Source: Planctomycetaceae bacterium
GTDB lineage: Bacteria > Planctomycetota > Phycisphaerae > UBA1845 > UTPLA1
Reading direction: 5' to 3'
NCBI GenBank assembly: GCA_011525745.1
Contig: WYBU01000019.1
Span: forward strand, 54,890 to 118,889
DNA: 64,000 nucleotides
The position numbers and the translations under genes are program-made. Under the pieces are notes generated by a model that saw nothing but the letters and a program-made list of their open reading frames with translations, had not been told where the DNA came from and ran no database searches. Below are positions 34,115-43,689 of this stretch, piece after piece; the stretch's first letter is position 1; every line of letters starts with the position of its first letter.

Positions 34115-34765
34115 ATGAAGTTCTTCCTCGATACGGCCAACCTCGACCAGATCAAGGCCGCGCGCGAACTCGGCGTTCTGGACGGCATCACCACCAATCC
34201 AAGCCTGGTTGCGCAGGAAGGCCGCGAATTCACGAGCCTGATTTCCGAAATCTGCAAGCTGGTGCCCGGCCCCGTCTCCGCCGAAGTCACGGCCACCGAC
34301 TGCGAAGGCATGCTGCGCGAGGCTCGCGAGCTGGCGAAAATCGCTCCCAACGTCGTCATCAAGCTGCCCACCATTGCCGAGGGCGTCAAAGCGCTGGTCC
34401 GCTGCCGTGCCGCGGGGCTGAACGTCAACATGACGCTCTGCTTTCAGGCCAGCCAGGCGCTGATCGTCGCCAAGGCGGGCGCGAACTACGTGTCGCCGTT
34501 TATCGGCCGCTTCGACGACATCAGCATGCCCGGCATGGAGGTCATTCACGACATCCGCCAGATTTACGACAATTACGGATTTAAGACCGAAATTCTCGCC
34601 GCCAGTCTGCGGCACCCGTTGCACGTCGTCGAGGCCGCCAAGGCCGGCGCCGACGTCGCCACGATGCCCTACGCCGTTTTCGAGAAGCTGCTGAAGCACC
34701 CGCTGACCGACATCGGCCTGGAGCGCTTCCTCGCCGACTGGAAGAAAGCCGGCGCCGGTCGATAG
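34115..34765 (+). CDS. Transaldolase-like / fructose-6-phosphate aldolase (TalC/FSA type)
   Basis: A 216-residue single-domain TIM barrel. The family opening is [20 protein letters not shown] followed by [14 protein letters not shown]. The Schiff-base Lys is in [16 protein letters not shown] (~87). Later blocks are [30 protein letters not shown] and [19 protein letters not shown]. Short transaldolases of this kind either transfer dihydroxyacetone units or split fructose 6-phosphate. Sequence alone does not settle which. It is 31 bases from ispD. Confidence 0.9.
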   Translation: MKFFLDTANLDQIKAARELGVLDGITTNPSLVAQEGREFTSLISEICKLVPGPVSAEVTATDCEGMLREARELAKIAPNVVIKLPTIAEGVKALVRCRAAGLNVNMTLCFQASQALIVAKAGANYVSPFIGRFDDISMPGMEVIHDIRQIYDNYGFKTEILAASLRHPLHVVEAAKAGADVATMPYAVFEKLLKHPLTDIGLERFLADWKKAGAGR

Positions 34766-34796
34766 TCGCCGAATCCACGATCCGAGGTGTGACAGA

Positions 34797-35537
34797 ATGC
34801 CCAAGCTCTCCGCCATCATCGTCGGCGCCGGATCAGGCTCGCGCTTCGGCGGTGAAGAAAACAAGATCTTTGCCAAGCTCGACGGCCAGCCGCTGTTCCT
34901 TCGCTGCCTTCAGTTCTTCGTCAACCGCGACGACGTGTGCGAAACCATCCTGGCCGTGTCGCCGGGTGACATGGGCCAGTTGAAATCCAAGTATGGCGCC
35001 AACATCGCCTTCATGGGAGTCAAGGTCGTCGAGGGCGGACCGGAGCGGTGCGACACCGTTCAGAATGCGCTGGCGGCCGTCAGCGACCAAGCCGATTACG
35101 TCGCCATCCACGATGCGGCCCGTCCCTGCATCGTCGCCGAGTGGATCGACGCGGTCGTTGAAGAAGCAACCAAGACCGGCGCCGCGATTCCGGCCACTCG
35201 GCTGACCGGGACGATAAAGCGCGTTTCCGAAGCCGGTGTGATCGAAGCGACGGTGCCGCGCGAGGGGCTGTGGCAGGCGCAGACGCCCCAGGTTTTCCGC
35301 AAAGATCTCTTGATAATGGCCTACGCGTACCGGCCCAACATTGCCGCGCCGATCACCGACGATGCTCAACTCCTGGAGGCCGTCGGCCATGCGGTGTCGG
35401 TGATCACCGGCGACGCGCGAAACATCAAGATCACCACGCGCGATGATCTGTCGCTGGCGGCGGCCGTGCTGAAGGCCCTGCCGCAGCCGAAGCCCAAGGG
35501 CGGTCCCATGGGAGCGTTCGACGAGGCCAAGTGGTGA
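34797..35537 (+). CDS. ispD: IspD, 2-C-methyl-D-erythritol 4-phosphate cytidylyltransferase
   Basis: A 246-residue enzyme that makes CDP-methylerythritol in the non-mevalonate isoprenoid pathway. The CTP site is IIVGAGSGSRFGGEENK (~6-22; the usual first residue is Ala). Other motifs are GGPERCDTVQNALAAV, VAIHDAARPCI (Asp ~106), TRLTGTIKRV and REGLWQAQTPQVF. A C-terminal tail of ~20 residues (PKPKGGPMGAFDEAKW) is extra. No ispF lies next to it. Confidence 0.93.
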   Translation: MPKLSAIIVGAGSGSRFGGEENKIFAKLDGQPLFLRCLQFFVNRDDVCETILAVSPGDMGQLKSKYGANIAFMGVKVVEGGPERCDTVQNALAAVSDQADYVAIHDAARPCIVAEWIDAVVEEATKTGAAIPATRLTGTIKRVSEAGVIEATVPREGLWQAQTPQVFRKDLLIMAYAYRPNIAAPITDDAQLLEAVGHAVSVITGDARNIKITTRDDLSLAAAVLKALPQPKPKGGPMGAFDEAKW

Positions 35538-35786
35538 ATTGGGTCCGTGCGAGCCGAGACGCGCGCGGAATTAACTTGCATAGTTGAATGACGGGTGGCA
35601 ACGTCATGCCCTCGAGCGAGAACGGCCGACGTTGCCGGGAATCGCGCCTCGCGAGGGCTTGGTCATGCTGAGCCTTATGGCGCGCCAAATGCAACCAATA
35701 CTACGGGGAATATACTGCGCGATTGCCGGTCCCGCGCCCTGCCGACATAAGGCGCGAGAGATGATCGATCAAACAGAGTCACCATC
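35538..35786. other. Intergenic region before ribH
   Basis: No gene is supported. There is no sign of an FMN riboswitch. Positions ~35649-35686 (CTCGCGAGGGCTTGGTCATG...) resemble ~37870-37905 downstream of ftsY (CTCGCGAGGCCTTGGCCATA...), so a short repeat flanks the ribH-nusB-ftsY cluster. Confidence 0.4.
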
Positions 35787-36263
35787 ATGAGCGAACGAAT
35801 CTCAGCATCGCTGGTTGTTCAGTCGCAACGTTTCGCCCTCGTCGTCAGCCGTTTCAACGAGTTCATCGGCTCGCGGTTGCTGGCCGGCGCCGTCGATACG
35901 CTGAAACGCCACGGCGCGCGCGATGATCAGATCACCGAAGTCTGCGTGCCCGGCGCCTGGGAGCTGCCGCTGGCGGCCAAGGCGCTGGCCGAGAGCGGCA
36001 AGTACGCCGCCGTCATCGCACTGGGCTGCGTGATACGCGGCCAGACGCCCCACTTCGAGTACGTCGCCGCCGAAGCGGCCAAGGGCCTCGCTCAAGTGGC
36101 GATGCAAACCGGCGTGCCCGTCGCTTTCGGCGTGCTCACGACCGACACGCTCGAGCAGGCCATCGAACGCGCCGGCAGCAAGTCCGGCAACAAGGGGGCG
36201 GACGCCGCCCTCTCGGCGATCGAAATGACCGGCGTGCTTTCCGCCATTCGGACGATGAAGTGA
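35787..36263 (+). CDS. ribH: RibH, 6,7-dimethyl-8-ribityllumazine synthase
   Basis: A 158-residue enzyme of riboflavin synthesis. Substrate blocks are [19 protein letters not shown] (~20-38), [39 protein letters not shown] (His near ~91) and [20 protein letters not shown]. It condenses a ribitylaminouracil with a four-carbon phosphate. The size and motifs are normal. Its stop overlaps the nusB GTG (GTGA). Confidence 0.96.
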   Translation: MSERISASLVVQSQRFALVVSRFNEFIGSRLLAGAVDTLKRHGARDDQITEVCVPGAWELPLAAKALAESGKYAAVIALGCVIRGQTPHFEYVAAEAAKGLAQVAMQTGVPVAFGVLTTDTLEQAIERAGSKSGNKGADAALSAIEMTGVLSAIRTMK

Positions 36264-36826
36264 CTCAACTCAGGATTCCGCGCGTGCCGACTTCGGCCTC
36301 TGATGTTCCAGCCTCCCACGTTCCCTGGCAGCGTTTCGCCCGCGTCCTGGCGATGCAGGCGCTGACGCAGCTCGAGGCCCAGGGCGACGTGTTCTTCCCG
36401 CGCCTCGAGTCATTCGTGCTGGATGCCTCGCGCGATCCGGAAATCGTCGGCGCTGACCTGGCGGGCACACAGCGCGACTACGCGGTCGACTATGCCCTCT
36501 GGCTGGCTCGCGAAGCCTGGACCCATCGTCAGCAGACCGATGAGCAACTGACCGCGGCCGTGCCCAACTGGTCGCCCCAGCGAATCGGATCCGTGGAACG
36601 TGCGCTGATTCGCGTCGCCCTCCGGGAATTCGCCGCGATCGGTCTGCTCCAATCGCCATTGAACGAACCCGGTGCATACGGCGAAATCGCCCGCCGCGTC
36701 GGACGGAACCTCACGCCGCGCATTATCATCAACGAAGCCGTTGAGCTTGCGAGGATTTACGGCGACAAAGGCTCGCCGGCGTTTGTCAACGGAGTCCTGG
36801 ACGCTATCCATCATGGGTCTGTTTGA
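36260..36826 (+). CDS. nusB: NusB, transcription antitermination factor
   Basis: A 188-residue helical protein. The N-terminal ~25 residues are extra compared with E. coli NusB. The core has [18 protein letters not shown], a long middle helix, then [20 protein letters not shown] and [20 protein letters not shown], followed by FVNGVLDAI. NusB binds boxA RNA with NusE (S10) in rRNA antitermination. The GTG start overlaps ribH. Its 3' end overlaps ftsY by 14 bases. Confidence 0.92.
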   Translation: MTQLRIPRVPTSASDVPASHVPWQRFARVLAMQALTQLEAQGDVFFPRLESFVLDASRDPEIVGADLAGTQRDYAVDYALWLAREAWTHRQQTDEQLTAAVPNWSPQRIGSVERALIRVALREFAAIGLLQSPLNEPGAYGEIARRVGRNLTPRIIINEAVELARIYGDKGSPAFVNGVLDAIHHGSV

Positions 36827-37727
36827 TCGCTTTAAGTCCGCATTATCGAAAACCAGGGACAAAGTCGCCTCCGGCTTGGGACTGCTCGGCCTGCGCAAGA
36901 AGATCGACGAATCGGTCCTGGCCGAGCTGGAACACACGCTGCTGGCCGCTGACGTGGGTCCGGCCATGACCGCGAAAATGCTCGAAGATGTTCGCGGCGC
37001 ATGGACCGGCGGGGAAATTCAGGAAACGACCGACATCGTTCCCTTCCTCAAGCGAAAGGTCGCGTCAAACTGGCCCGCCGAGGATCGCGAGCTGAAAATG
37101 GCGCCGTCCGGGCCGTCGGTCCTGCTCATCGCGGGAATCAATGGCTCGGGCAAGACGACGTCCGTCGCCAAGCTCGCCCGCCGGCTGCAATCGCAGGGAA
37201 AGAAAGTCATCCTCGGCGCCTGCGACACGTTCCGCGCCGCCGCCATCGAACAGTTGTCGGTCTGGGCCAAGCGCTGCGACGTGCCGCTCGTGCGGCACAA
37301 GGACGGCGCCGATCCCGGCGCGGTCGCCTACGAAGCCTGCGACGCCGCTGTTTCGCGCGGCCTGGACGTCGTGCTCATCGACACCGCCGGCCGACTGCAC
37401 ACGCAGGACAACCTGATGCGCGAACTGGGCAAGATTCAGCGCGTCGTCAACAAGCGCATTCCCGGCGCGCCCCACGAAGTGCTGCTGGTGCTCGACGCGA
37501 CGATCGGCCAGAACGCCATCCGTCAGGCCGAGATGTTCCGCACGCACGTCAACGTGACCGGCATCATCCTGGCCAAACTCGACGGCTCGGCGAAGGGCGG
37601 CGTGGTGGTCGGGATTCGCGAGATGCTGGGCGTGCCCGTGAAGTTCATCGGCGTCGGCGAGGGCCTCGACGATCTGGAACCCTTCGATCCCGCCGCCTTC
37701 GTCGACGCCCTGTTCGCGACCGGATGA
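36813..37727 (+). CDS. ftsY: FtsY, signal recognition particle receptor
   Basis: A 304-residue SRP GTPase. The N domain (~1-95) is short and begins [17 protein letters not shown], without the acidic A domain of E. coli. The G domain has the P-loop GINGSGKTTSVAKLA (~108), DTFRAAAIEQL, DTAGR, and LAKLDGSAKGGVVVGIRE (the TKxD motif is AKLD). It docks SRP-ribosome complexes at the membrane. The ATG at 36813 lies inside nusB, so translation is probably coupled. Confidence 0.95.
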   Translation: MGLFDRFKSALSKTRDKVASGLGLLGLRKKIDESVLAELEHTLLAADVGPAMTAKMLEDVRGAWTGGEIQETTDIVPFLKRKVASNWPAEDRELKMAPSGPSVLLIAGINGSGKTTSVAKLARRLQSQGKKVILGACDTFRAAAIEQLSVWAKRCDVPLVRHKDGADPGAVAYEACDAAVSRGLDVVLIDTAGRLHTQDNLMRELGKIQRVVNKRIPGAPHEVLLVLDATIGQNAIRQAEMFRTHVNVTGIILAKLDGSAKGGVVVGIREMLGVPVKFIGVGEGLDDLEPFDPAAFVDALFATG

Positions 37728-38191
37728 AGGCAACCGACGCCGTGGCGAGTCACTACGCATCGCCGGCAACAGACTGAACGACATCGTGGCGCGTGCGGAA
37801 CATCGTGGCGCGTGGCGCGGTCAAGTTCTCGCGCGAGAGGCGCCGATTGATTTGCACGAACGTCTCTCGCGAGGCCTTGGCCATATTGAGCCTCGAAGCA
37901 CGCAAACGGCGACGAATTGCCCATCCCCCTCAAGGCGGCGACTGATCAGCGCGGAATCGAAGCAACGAGCGCATATGCGACGTTTATGAGCACTCGCAAA
38001 TGAAATTCGAGATTCGAGATTTCGGATTCAGGATTTCAAAATTGAGATTTCGAATCTCGAATCCGAGAAATGCAATCCGGCCGTTGCACGGCCACGGCAC
38101 GTTCGGGCCAAAGCCGCGCCGCCAACCGCCATCCAAGCTGACGCCTGATCGCTGACAGCCCAAAGCCTAAGCCTTACGGCTTAAGGTTCCT
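37728..38191. repeat. Intergenic region with two short-period repeats
   Basis: Positions ~37998-38065 are a run of GAGATTTCGAATCTCGAA-type words in both orientations, rich in ATTCGAGATT, with dyad symmetry. Positions ~38137-38160 carry the GCTGACGCCTGATCGCTGAC word, seen again near 62250-62285 and 62450-62482. Positions 38165-38185 form a hairpin (CCTAAGCC TTAC GGCTTAAGG, with one bulge) that may be a weak terminator for the HDOD gene. A copy of a word near 35650 lies at ~37870-37905. Confidence 0.6.
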
Positions 38192-39070
38192 TCAACTACT
38201 GAACAACGCCTGCGTCAACGCCACCTGCTCCGGCAACTCGCCCATGATTCCTTCCACGTCCTCGCGCGACAGCTTCATCGCCTCCAGGGTCTCTTCGTCG
38301 ATCGCCTCGAGACATGCCGTCATGCAGAAGCCGATCCCCGTCCGGCACGCCAGCACGTCCGCCGCGTGCACCAGCGCAGGCAACTCCCGATTTTCGGTCG
38401 CCAGCCCCCCCGGTTCGTGGTGATGGCCGATTGCCAGCCGCAGTGTGCGCGGAAATCGCCACTTCGCCGCCAGCGCCGCGCCGAACGCCTGATGGTCCGC
38501 CCCCAGTACCTCGCGCTCCACCTGGCAAAACGGCGTGCCGTCCTGCGAGACCCGCGCGACCGCCTCGGCGAGCTTGGCCGGGAACACCTGCCGCTCGACA
38601 AGTACGCCGAGGTCGTGCAGCAGTCCCGCCAGAAAACTCTCCTCCTGAGCCGGCCTGCCTTGCAGCTTCGTCAGCAGCCGGCAGGCGGTTGCGACGGCCA
38701 TGTTGTGCCGCCACAGTTCCATGCCATCGACGCCGTCGCTGTGGCGCACGCCCCGGAACATGCGGGTCATCGACATGGCAATCGCGATGTTTTTGATCGC
38801 AGAAAGACCCAGCAGCACGATCGCCCGGTCGACGCTGGCGATCTGCCCCGGCAGACCGTAAAACGCCGAATTAACGACCTTGAGAATCTTCGCCGAAAGG
38901 GCCGGATCGTTACGAATCACCTCGTGCAGATCGCGCGCCGTGGATTTCTGATCCTCAACGATCTGGATAATCTTCACCGTGATTTCCGGCAGCGTGGCGA
39001 TCTCGCCCATCTTATTGATGGCGGCGTCCACAACCGGATTCGGCGGCGTCGCTAATGCGGTTTCGGACAT
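38192..39070 (-). CDS. HDOD-domain signalling protein
   Basis: A 292-residue protein that is one HDOD domain. Family blocks are LPEITVKIIQIVEDQKSTAR, VIRNDPALSAKILKVVNSAF, YGLPGQIASVDRAIVLLGLS, LWRHNMAVATACRLL and FLAGLLHDLGVLVERQVFP. The His-Asp of HD proteins is HDLG, but other metal ligands are not complete, as is usual for HDOD. These proteins act in cyclic-nucleotide or chemosensory signalling by protein contacts. ATG 39070 begins the family region; upstream in-frame codons to 39118 lack it. Confidence 0.87.
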   Translation of the reverse strand: MSETALATPPNPVVDAAINKMGEIATLPEITVKIIQIVEDQKSTARDLHEVIRNDPALSAKILKVVNSAFYGLPGQIASVDRAIVLLGLSAIKNIAIAMSMTRMFRGVRHSDGVDGMELWRHNMAVATACRLLTKLQGRPAQEESFLAGLLHDLGVLVERQVFPAKLAEAVARVSQDGTPFCQVEREVLGADHQAFGAALAAKWRFPRTLRLAIGHHHEPGGLATENRELPALVHAADVLACRTGIGFCMTACLEAIDEETLEAMKLSREDVEGIMGELPEQVALTQALFSS

Positions 39071-39207
39071 GATGAGTCGATTCCCCCTGTCAAAAAGCGG
39101 CAGCCGGCTGGCCGGCATCTCCGCCGGAAATGGGTGTTCCGGCGCCGCGCCTCTCCGGATTGCACGGCGTCTTATCCGGTATCGGCGGGCCGCGGCGGAC
39201 GATTGAG

Positions 39208-40992
39208 CTATCGTCCGCCAATGTCATCCCAGTTCAGCCGCGTCCCCGCCGAAAGTTCGCGTGCCGTGACACGCCCCATGACCGCGTCCCACTGTCCCGC
39301 CTCGATGCCGTCGCCGGGCCGCTGTACGTCCAGCATGTCTTCGGTCAACACTTCACCGCGCCGAATATCGGTCCGCGCGATCAGACTGCCTCGCGCCAGT
39401 CGGCGCACTTCGCGCTGCCCTTCGGTACAGCCGATACACCCGTCGCCCAGCGCGGCCGCGGCCTGACGAGCCTGCGCCACGTACTGCGCAAAGTCGCGCG
39501 GCGTCAGTGAAAAGAAATGGTCCGGACCCGCGGCATCGCGATCGAGCGTCAGGTGTTTCTCTAGGATGACCGCCCCGGCGGCAACCGCAAGCGCGCCGGT
39601 CGCAACGTCGGACGTGTGGTCCGAAAACCCCGTCGGCCGGCCGTATCGGCTCACTAATGTTGATATCGCCCGCAGGTTCGCGCCACCGATTTCAGTCGGA
39701 TATCGACTGACGCAGTGCAGCAACGCGAACCGCATAACCGCGTGCGCGCGGCTTAGTCGCGCGATGGCGGCATCGACTTCGTACAACTCCGCCGCGCCGG
39801 TCGACAGAATCAGCGGCAGCCCCGTGCGAATCGCCGCCCGCAGCAGCGGCACGTTCACGATGTCGCTCGAAGCCAGCTTGATCGCCGGCGCTCCCAGTCG
39901 CGCCAGCATCTCGACTTCCGCAACGCCGAAGGGCGTCGCCAGGAACTCCAGCCCGCTCTCCTCCGCCACGCGTCGCAACTCGTCGAAGACCCCCTCGCTC
40001 AGCTCCAGATTTCGCAGCATCTCTTGCTGCGAGATCGCACCCGCATGGGATTGCTGATACGCGCACGCTTCGGCGTCGGGTGCCGCGAGGCGGTCGGCGG
40101 AGAACGCCTGAAACTTCACCGCATCCGCGCCCGCTTCGCGCGCCGCCTCGACCAGTCGCCGGGCTTTCCCGCAATCGCCATCGTGATTCACACCCGCCTC
40201 GGCAATGATGAACACTCGACCGGGCGCTCCGATTTCGTGTCGGCCGATCCGCATCGTATGTGACGGCGAGCCGGCGAAATCGTTCGAAGCGGCCAACAGC
40301 GCTTCCGCTATTCTCAAATCGAGCGCACTGTCGATATCCACACATGCCTCGGGAGCCTGAATCACGGCCCGCCGATCGCGACCGAAAAACGCGTGATGAT
40401 CGTCCGGCCCGCCGGGCGTCGTGAACAGCGCGGCGCGCGTGACGGCCACTACGGCGGCGTCGTGAAAAAAGAGCGGCTCCAGGTCCTGACGCCGGTGAAT
40501 CAGGTTGGGGCGAAACGGAGTCATTCGATCGCCATCCAGCCGGTGCAGCCAGTCGGGATGGGTTTTGCCGACTGGTGCGACCGTGCGGACCGAATCGGCC
40601 CCGGTGCGAATCAGGTGTTCGACGGCGCGGTCAATGATGTCCGCCGCCCGAATCGGAACGTTGGCGTACAGCAGAACGATGACATCCGCACGAAACGAGG
40701 GGTGATCGCGCTCGTAGGCCTCCAGCGCGTGCCGCATTGCGGCATCGACCGGGGCGGTGTCCGTTGCCAGCGCGGCCGGCCGGTCAACGACAAAAACGCC
40801 GAATCGCCGTGCGACGTCGGCTGCCTCAGCCGAGTCGGTCGTGACGCACACGGCGCTGATGCGCCGAGCCGCCAGGGCATGGCGGATGGTGAATTCGATA
40901 AGCGGGCGGCCGAGCAGCGGCGCGACGCACTTGCCGGGCAGCCCCTTGCTGCCGGCGCGGGCCGGGATGATTGCTAAAACGTTTTCGCTCAC
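39208..40992 (-). CDS. Fused NeuA-NeuB: CMP-nonulosonate cytidylyltransferase plus sialic acid synthase
   Basis: A 594-residue fusion. Residues 1-230 are a NeuA-type cytidylyltransferase (IIPARAGSKGLPGKCVAPLL, then CVTTDSAEAADVA, PNLIHRRQD, HDAAVVAVTRAALF). Residues ~245-515 are a NeuB-type synthase that condenses phosphoenolpyruvate with an N-acetylhexosamine (FIIAEAGVNHDGD, DAVKFQAFSADRL, FLATPFGVAEVEML, KLASSDIVNVPLL, LHCVSRYPTE, GFSDHTSD, EKHLTLDRDAAGPDHFFSL). Residues ~530-594 are a SAF antifreeze-like domain (RGSLIARTDIRRGEVLTEDM). One protein would thus make and activate a nonulosonic acid. The exact sugar (Neu5Ac, legionaminate or pseudaminate) is not decided by sequence. It is likely used for surface glycans. 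Confidence 0.9.
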   Translation of the reverse strand: MSENVLAIIPARAGSKGLPGKCVAPLLGRPLIEFTIRHALAARRISAVCVTTDSAEAADVARRFGVFVVDRPAALATDTAPVDAAMRHALEAYERDHPSFRADVIVLLYANVPIRAADIIDRAVEHLIRTGADSVRTVAPVGKTHPDWLHRLDGDRMTPFRPNLIHRRQDLEPLFFHDAAVVAVTRAALFTTPGGPDDHHAFFGRDRRAVIQAPEACVDIDSALDLRIAEALLAASNDFAGSPSHTMRIGRHEIGAPGRVFIIAEAGVNHDGDCGKARRLVEAAREAGADAVKFQAFSADRLAAPDAEACAYQQSHAGAISQQEMLRNLELSEGVFDELRRVAEESGLEFLATPFGVAEVEMLARLGAPAIKLASSDIVNVPLLRAAIRTGLPLILSTGAAELYEVDAAIARLSRAHAVMRFALLHCVSRYPTEIGGANLRAISTLVSRYGRPTGFSDHTSDVATGALAVAAGAVILEKHLTLDRDAAGPDHFFSLTPRDFAQYVAQARQAAAALGDGCIGCTEGQREVRRLARGSLIARTDIRRGEVLTEDMLDVQRPGDGIEAGQWDAVMGRVTARELSAGTRLNWDDIGGR

Positions 40993-41445
40993 ATGAGTTT
41001 ATCGACGCCGGCGCGGGTGGGTCTTGATTGCCGATCATCGCGGATCGCCCGAAGGCTCATTCGTGACGGCGAGGATTCATCGAAAAGTCGGTGACGCCAT
41101 TTCGCCGGAGTGGCACGGTCATACAGCCTGTGTTGCGTTTCGCACCGCACCAGCCCTCCCATGGGTGGAGATTGCTTCTGGAGGAGCCGGAAGCTCGAAA
41201 CGGAGGCCCGATTCGCAGCACTGCCTGCCGCTGCCACCCGGAGCGACCGCCGACTGACGTCGACGGCATGCCCTGCGACAAGCGGGCGCGGCGTGGAACA
41301 GTGGGCATGGAGTACCCGTTTGCGACAAAATTTCCTCGCGAGTACTTTCATCGCAAACGTCGTTTTGATAAGCTCATGCTTTCCGATACGACGGGTCCGG
41401 TTTTGCACACGCACCAAAAAGACCTTCTGTTAAAGGGGATCGCCT
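40993..41445. other. Intergenic region upstream of the PKD gene
   Basis: No gene is supported. A candidate promoter has TTGATA (41365-41370), a 16-base spacer and TACGAC (41387-41392), 54 bases before the next ATG. AAAGGGGA before the ATG at 41446 is a good ribosome binding site. Confidence 0.45.
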
Positions 41446-43182
41446 ATGCTGCAACCTCGTCGATTCTTGCTTGCCGCGTTGACCGCACTCGTGTTCCTCG
41501 CCCCCACGTCATCCGCTGTTGCCTCGGTGACCATTAATTCCTGGGGCTTGCGTACGTTCGCGTATCGCGGGACGGGATCGGGCCTTGAGACCCTCACGAC
41601 CACGGTATCTTTGCCGTTTACTCAGACGGACACACGCACCGACGGCGCGTCGAGCAGCAGCACGACTTACAACTTCACGCTCTCAGGCGATGAGGGCGCT
41701 TTCGAGTTTTCCTTCAGCCACGCCCGTGCGGCCGCCAGCTTCGCCAGTGCCGAGAGCACCGGCGAGATTCAGTTCACCACCACGAGCACTCTTCAATACA
41801 GCCTCAGCGGCCAATATGCCATGCTGGGCAACGAATGGCTGGAAGTGGAAGTCGAGATTTTCGATGTCACGGCAAACTCCGTGCTGTTTTCTAATCGCCA
41901 GTTCAGCGACGCCACCGCGAATGAGTCTCTCACCCTCGGCCAACTCGGCGGCGACGACACGAATACCCTCGCCGGCAGCTTAACAGGCACGTTGCCGGCC
42001 GGCCATCAGATTCGCCTGCGCTACGAATTCCTGCTGTTTCGGTTCTTCTCGGCCGGCGCGACGGCAACCGCCACGGGGTCGATGAGCTTTGTCATCGGCG
42101 CCGATTGTAACGGCAACGGCGTGCCCGATCAGCTCGACCTCATCAGCAACTTCAGCGACGACTGCAACACCAACGACGTTCCCGATGAGTGCGAGCCGGA
42201 CGCCGACGGCGACGCTGTTCCCGACGCTTGCGATGTCTGCCCCGGCCACGACGATCACGAAGACGCCAACACCAACGGCCTGCCCGACGGATGCGACAAC
42301 CAGGCGCCCACGGCCAACGCCGGCGCCGACCAGTCGATTCACGCCGGTGACGTCGTTTTCCTCGACGGCAGCGGCTCGTTCGACGACAACACCGATTCGC
42401 AGAACCTCATCTATGCATGGACGCTCGCGCAGAAGCCGCCCGGCAGCAACGCGGTGCTGTTCGACGCCGACACGGCTACGCCCAGCTTTGTCGCCGACCT
42501 GCCCGGCACATACATCGCCAGCCTCGTCGTCACCGACGAAGGCAACCTCACCAGCGCGGCCGCCACCGTCACGATCTCGTCGCAGAATCTCGCTGCGACG
42601 GCAGACGCCGGCGCCGATGCCAGCGCCGTTGTCGGCGATCTCGTCGTTCTCGACGGAAGCGGCAGCAGCGATCCGGAATTCGATGCGCTCAGCTATTCCT
42701 GGTCGATCACCGCGGCCCCGGCGGGCAGCCAGGCGACGCTAAACGACGCGAACACGGCGTTCCCGTCGTTTGTGCCCGATCTGCCCGGTAGCTACACCGT
42801 GCAGCTTGTCGTCAACGACGGATTCGTCGACTCCGCTGCGGACGAAGTCGTGATTTCGGTGATTTCGGCCCAGGACTACGCCGAGTTCGCCACGATGGAG
42901 GCGCTGAATACGGTCAGCGCCCTTCCCGCGACCGCCGTGACAACAAAGGGCAACCAGAACGCTCTGGGCAACTTCCTGACCCAGGCCATCAGCGCGATTC
43001 AGTCGGGCGAAACGCAGGTTGCGATCCACAAGCTGAACCAGGCGATCATGCGAACCGACGGCTGCGCCTTGCGCGGCGCGCCCGACGGCAACGGCCCCAG
43101 CCGCGACTGGATCACCGACTGCACCGACCAGGCCGTCGTGTACCAGTACCTTCAGGACGCCCTGAACGCTCTGACGCCGTAG
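41446..43182 (+). CDS. Large secreted protein with thrombospondin type 3 and two PKD domains
   Basis: A 578-residue exported protein. The signal peptide is 1-27 (SAVASVT). Residues ~28-220 are a beta-rich, Ser/Thr-rich domain without a named match. Residues ~222-285 are calcium-binding repeats (DCNGNGVPDQLD, DCNTNDVPDECEPDADGDAV, DANTNGLPDGCD). Two PKD-like domains follow (~287-375 and ~380-472), each starting with AGADQS or AGADAS and containing LDGSGS. The C-terminus (~480-578) is helical and ends in a Cys-containing segment. It may be a cell-surface or adhesion protein. Confidence 0.85.
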   Translation: MLQPRRFLLAALTALVFLAPTSSAVASVTINSWGLRTFAYRGTGSGLETLTTTVSLPFTQTDTRTDGASSSSTTYNFTLSGDEGAFEFSFSHARAAASFASAESTGEIQFTTTSTLQYSLSGQYAMLGNEWLEVEVEIFDVTANSVLFSNRQFSDATANESLTLGQLGGDDTNTLAGSLTGTLPAGHQIRLRYEFLLFRFFSAGATATATGSMSFVIGADCNGNGVPDQLDLISNFSDDCNTNDVPDECEPDADGDAVPDACDVCPGHDDHEDANTNGLPDGCDNQAPTANAGADQSIHAGDVVFLDGSGSFDDNTDSQNLIYAWTLAQKPPGSNAVLFDADTATPSFVADLPGTYIASLVVTDEGNLTSAAATVTISSQNLAATADAGADASAVVGDLVVLDGSGSSDPEFDALSYSWSITAAPAGSQATLNDANTAFPSFVPDLPGSYTVQLVVNDGFVDSAADEVVISVISAQDYAEFATMEALNTVSALPATAVTTKGNQNALGNFLTQAISAIQSGETQVAIHKLNQAIMRTDGCALRGAPDGNGPSRDWITDCTDQAVVYQYLQDALNALTP

Positions 43183-43214
43183 TCGCGACCGGCCGCATTC
43201 GCGTTTCAATCACC

Positions 43215-43252
43215 GAGGCCCGCCGTTCCTCAACGATCGGCGGGCCTCGTTT
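43215..43252 (+). terminator. Rho-independent terminator after the PKD gene
   Basis: A perfect 11-bp stem, GAGGCCCGCCG/CGGCGGGCCTC, has a 12-base loop and is followed by GTTT. It starts 33 bases after the stop codon at 43182. Confidence 0.8.
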
Positions 43253-43305
43253 GACTTTCTGCCGGCAACCGCATCGAACAGATTGAAATTGTCCGGAATC
43301 ACCCC

Positions 43306-43685
43306 GCGCAGCACGCGCTTGCATCACGCGCGAATCCGAGCCGCGCCGCGTAAGCAAGCGGGATCCGCATGCCGCGAACCGCTGCTGCCCGTTCAGTCAC
43401 GCGAGCAAACCGTCCACCCCCGCGCATGCGAGGTCGCAGTCCTTGCGCAGCACGCGCTTGCATCACGCGCGAATCCGAGCCGCGCGGCGTAAGCAAGCAG
43501 GATCCGCATGCCGCGAACCGCGGCCGCCCGTTCAGTCACGCGAGCAAACCGTCCACCTCGCGCAAGCGAGGTCGCATTCTTGCGCAGCACGCGCTTGCAG
43601 CCCGCGCGAATCCGCGCCGCGCGGCGTAAGCAAGCAAGATCCGCACGCCGCGAACCGTGGCCGCCCGTGAATGCACACGCGCGAA
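43306..43685 (+). repeat. Three tandem copies of a ~138-bp unit related to the 204-bp element
   Basis: Units start at 43306, 43445 and 43582, giving periods of 139 and 137 bases. Each opens with GCGCAGCACGCGCTTGCA..., then the family core GAGCCGCG.(C/G)GCGTAAGCAAGC, GATCCGCATGCCGCGAACCG, and ends GCGAGGTCGCA. The core is the left half of the 204-bp element, but the inverted right end is missing. The cluster fills the gap between the PKD gene and the ATPase gene. It is tandem and of equal unit, so it is not a CRISPR array. Confidence 0.82.
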
Positions 43686-43689
43686 ACGC

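Noticed and set aside
35538..35786. FMN riboswitch upstream of ribH
   Set aside because: None of the conserved RFN blocks (such as the AGGGU-GAAAUUC or AGCCCGCGAGC type) could be found.
41110..41433. 107-codon ORF before the PKD gene
   Set aside because: There is no ribosome site, no motif, and it reads through the likely promoter of the PKD gene.
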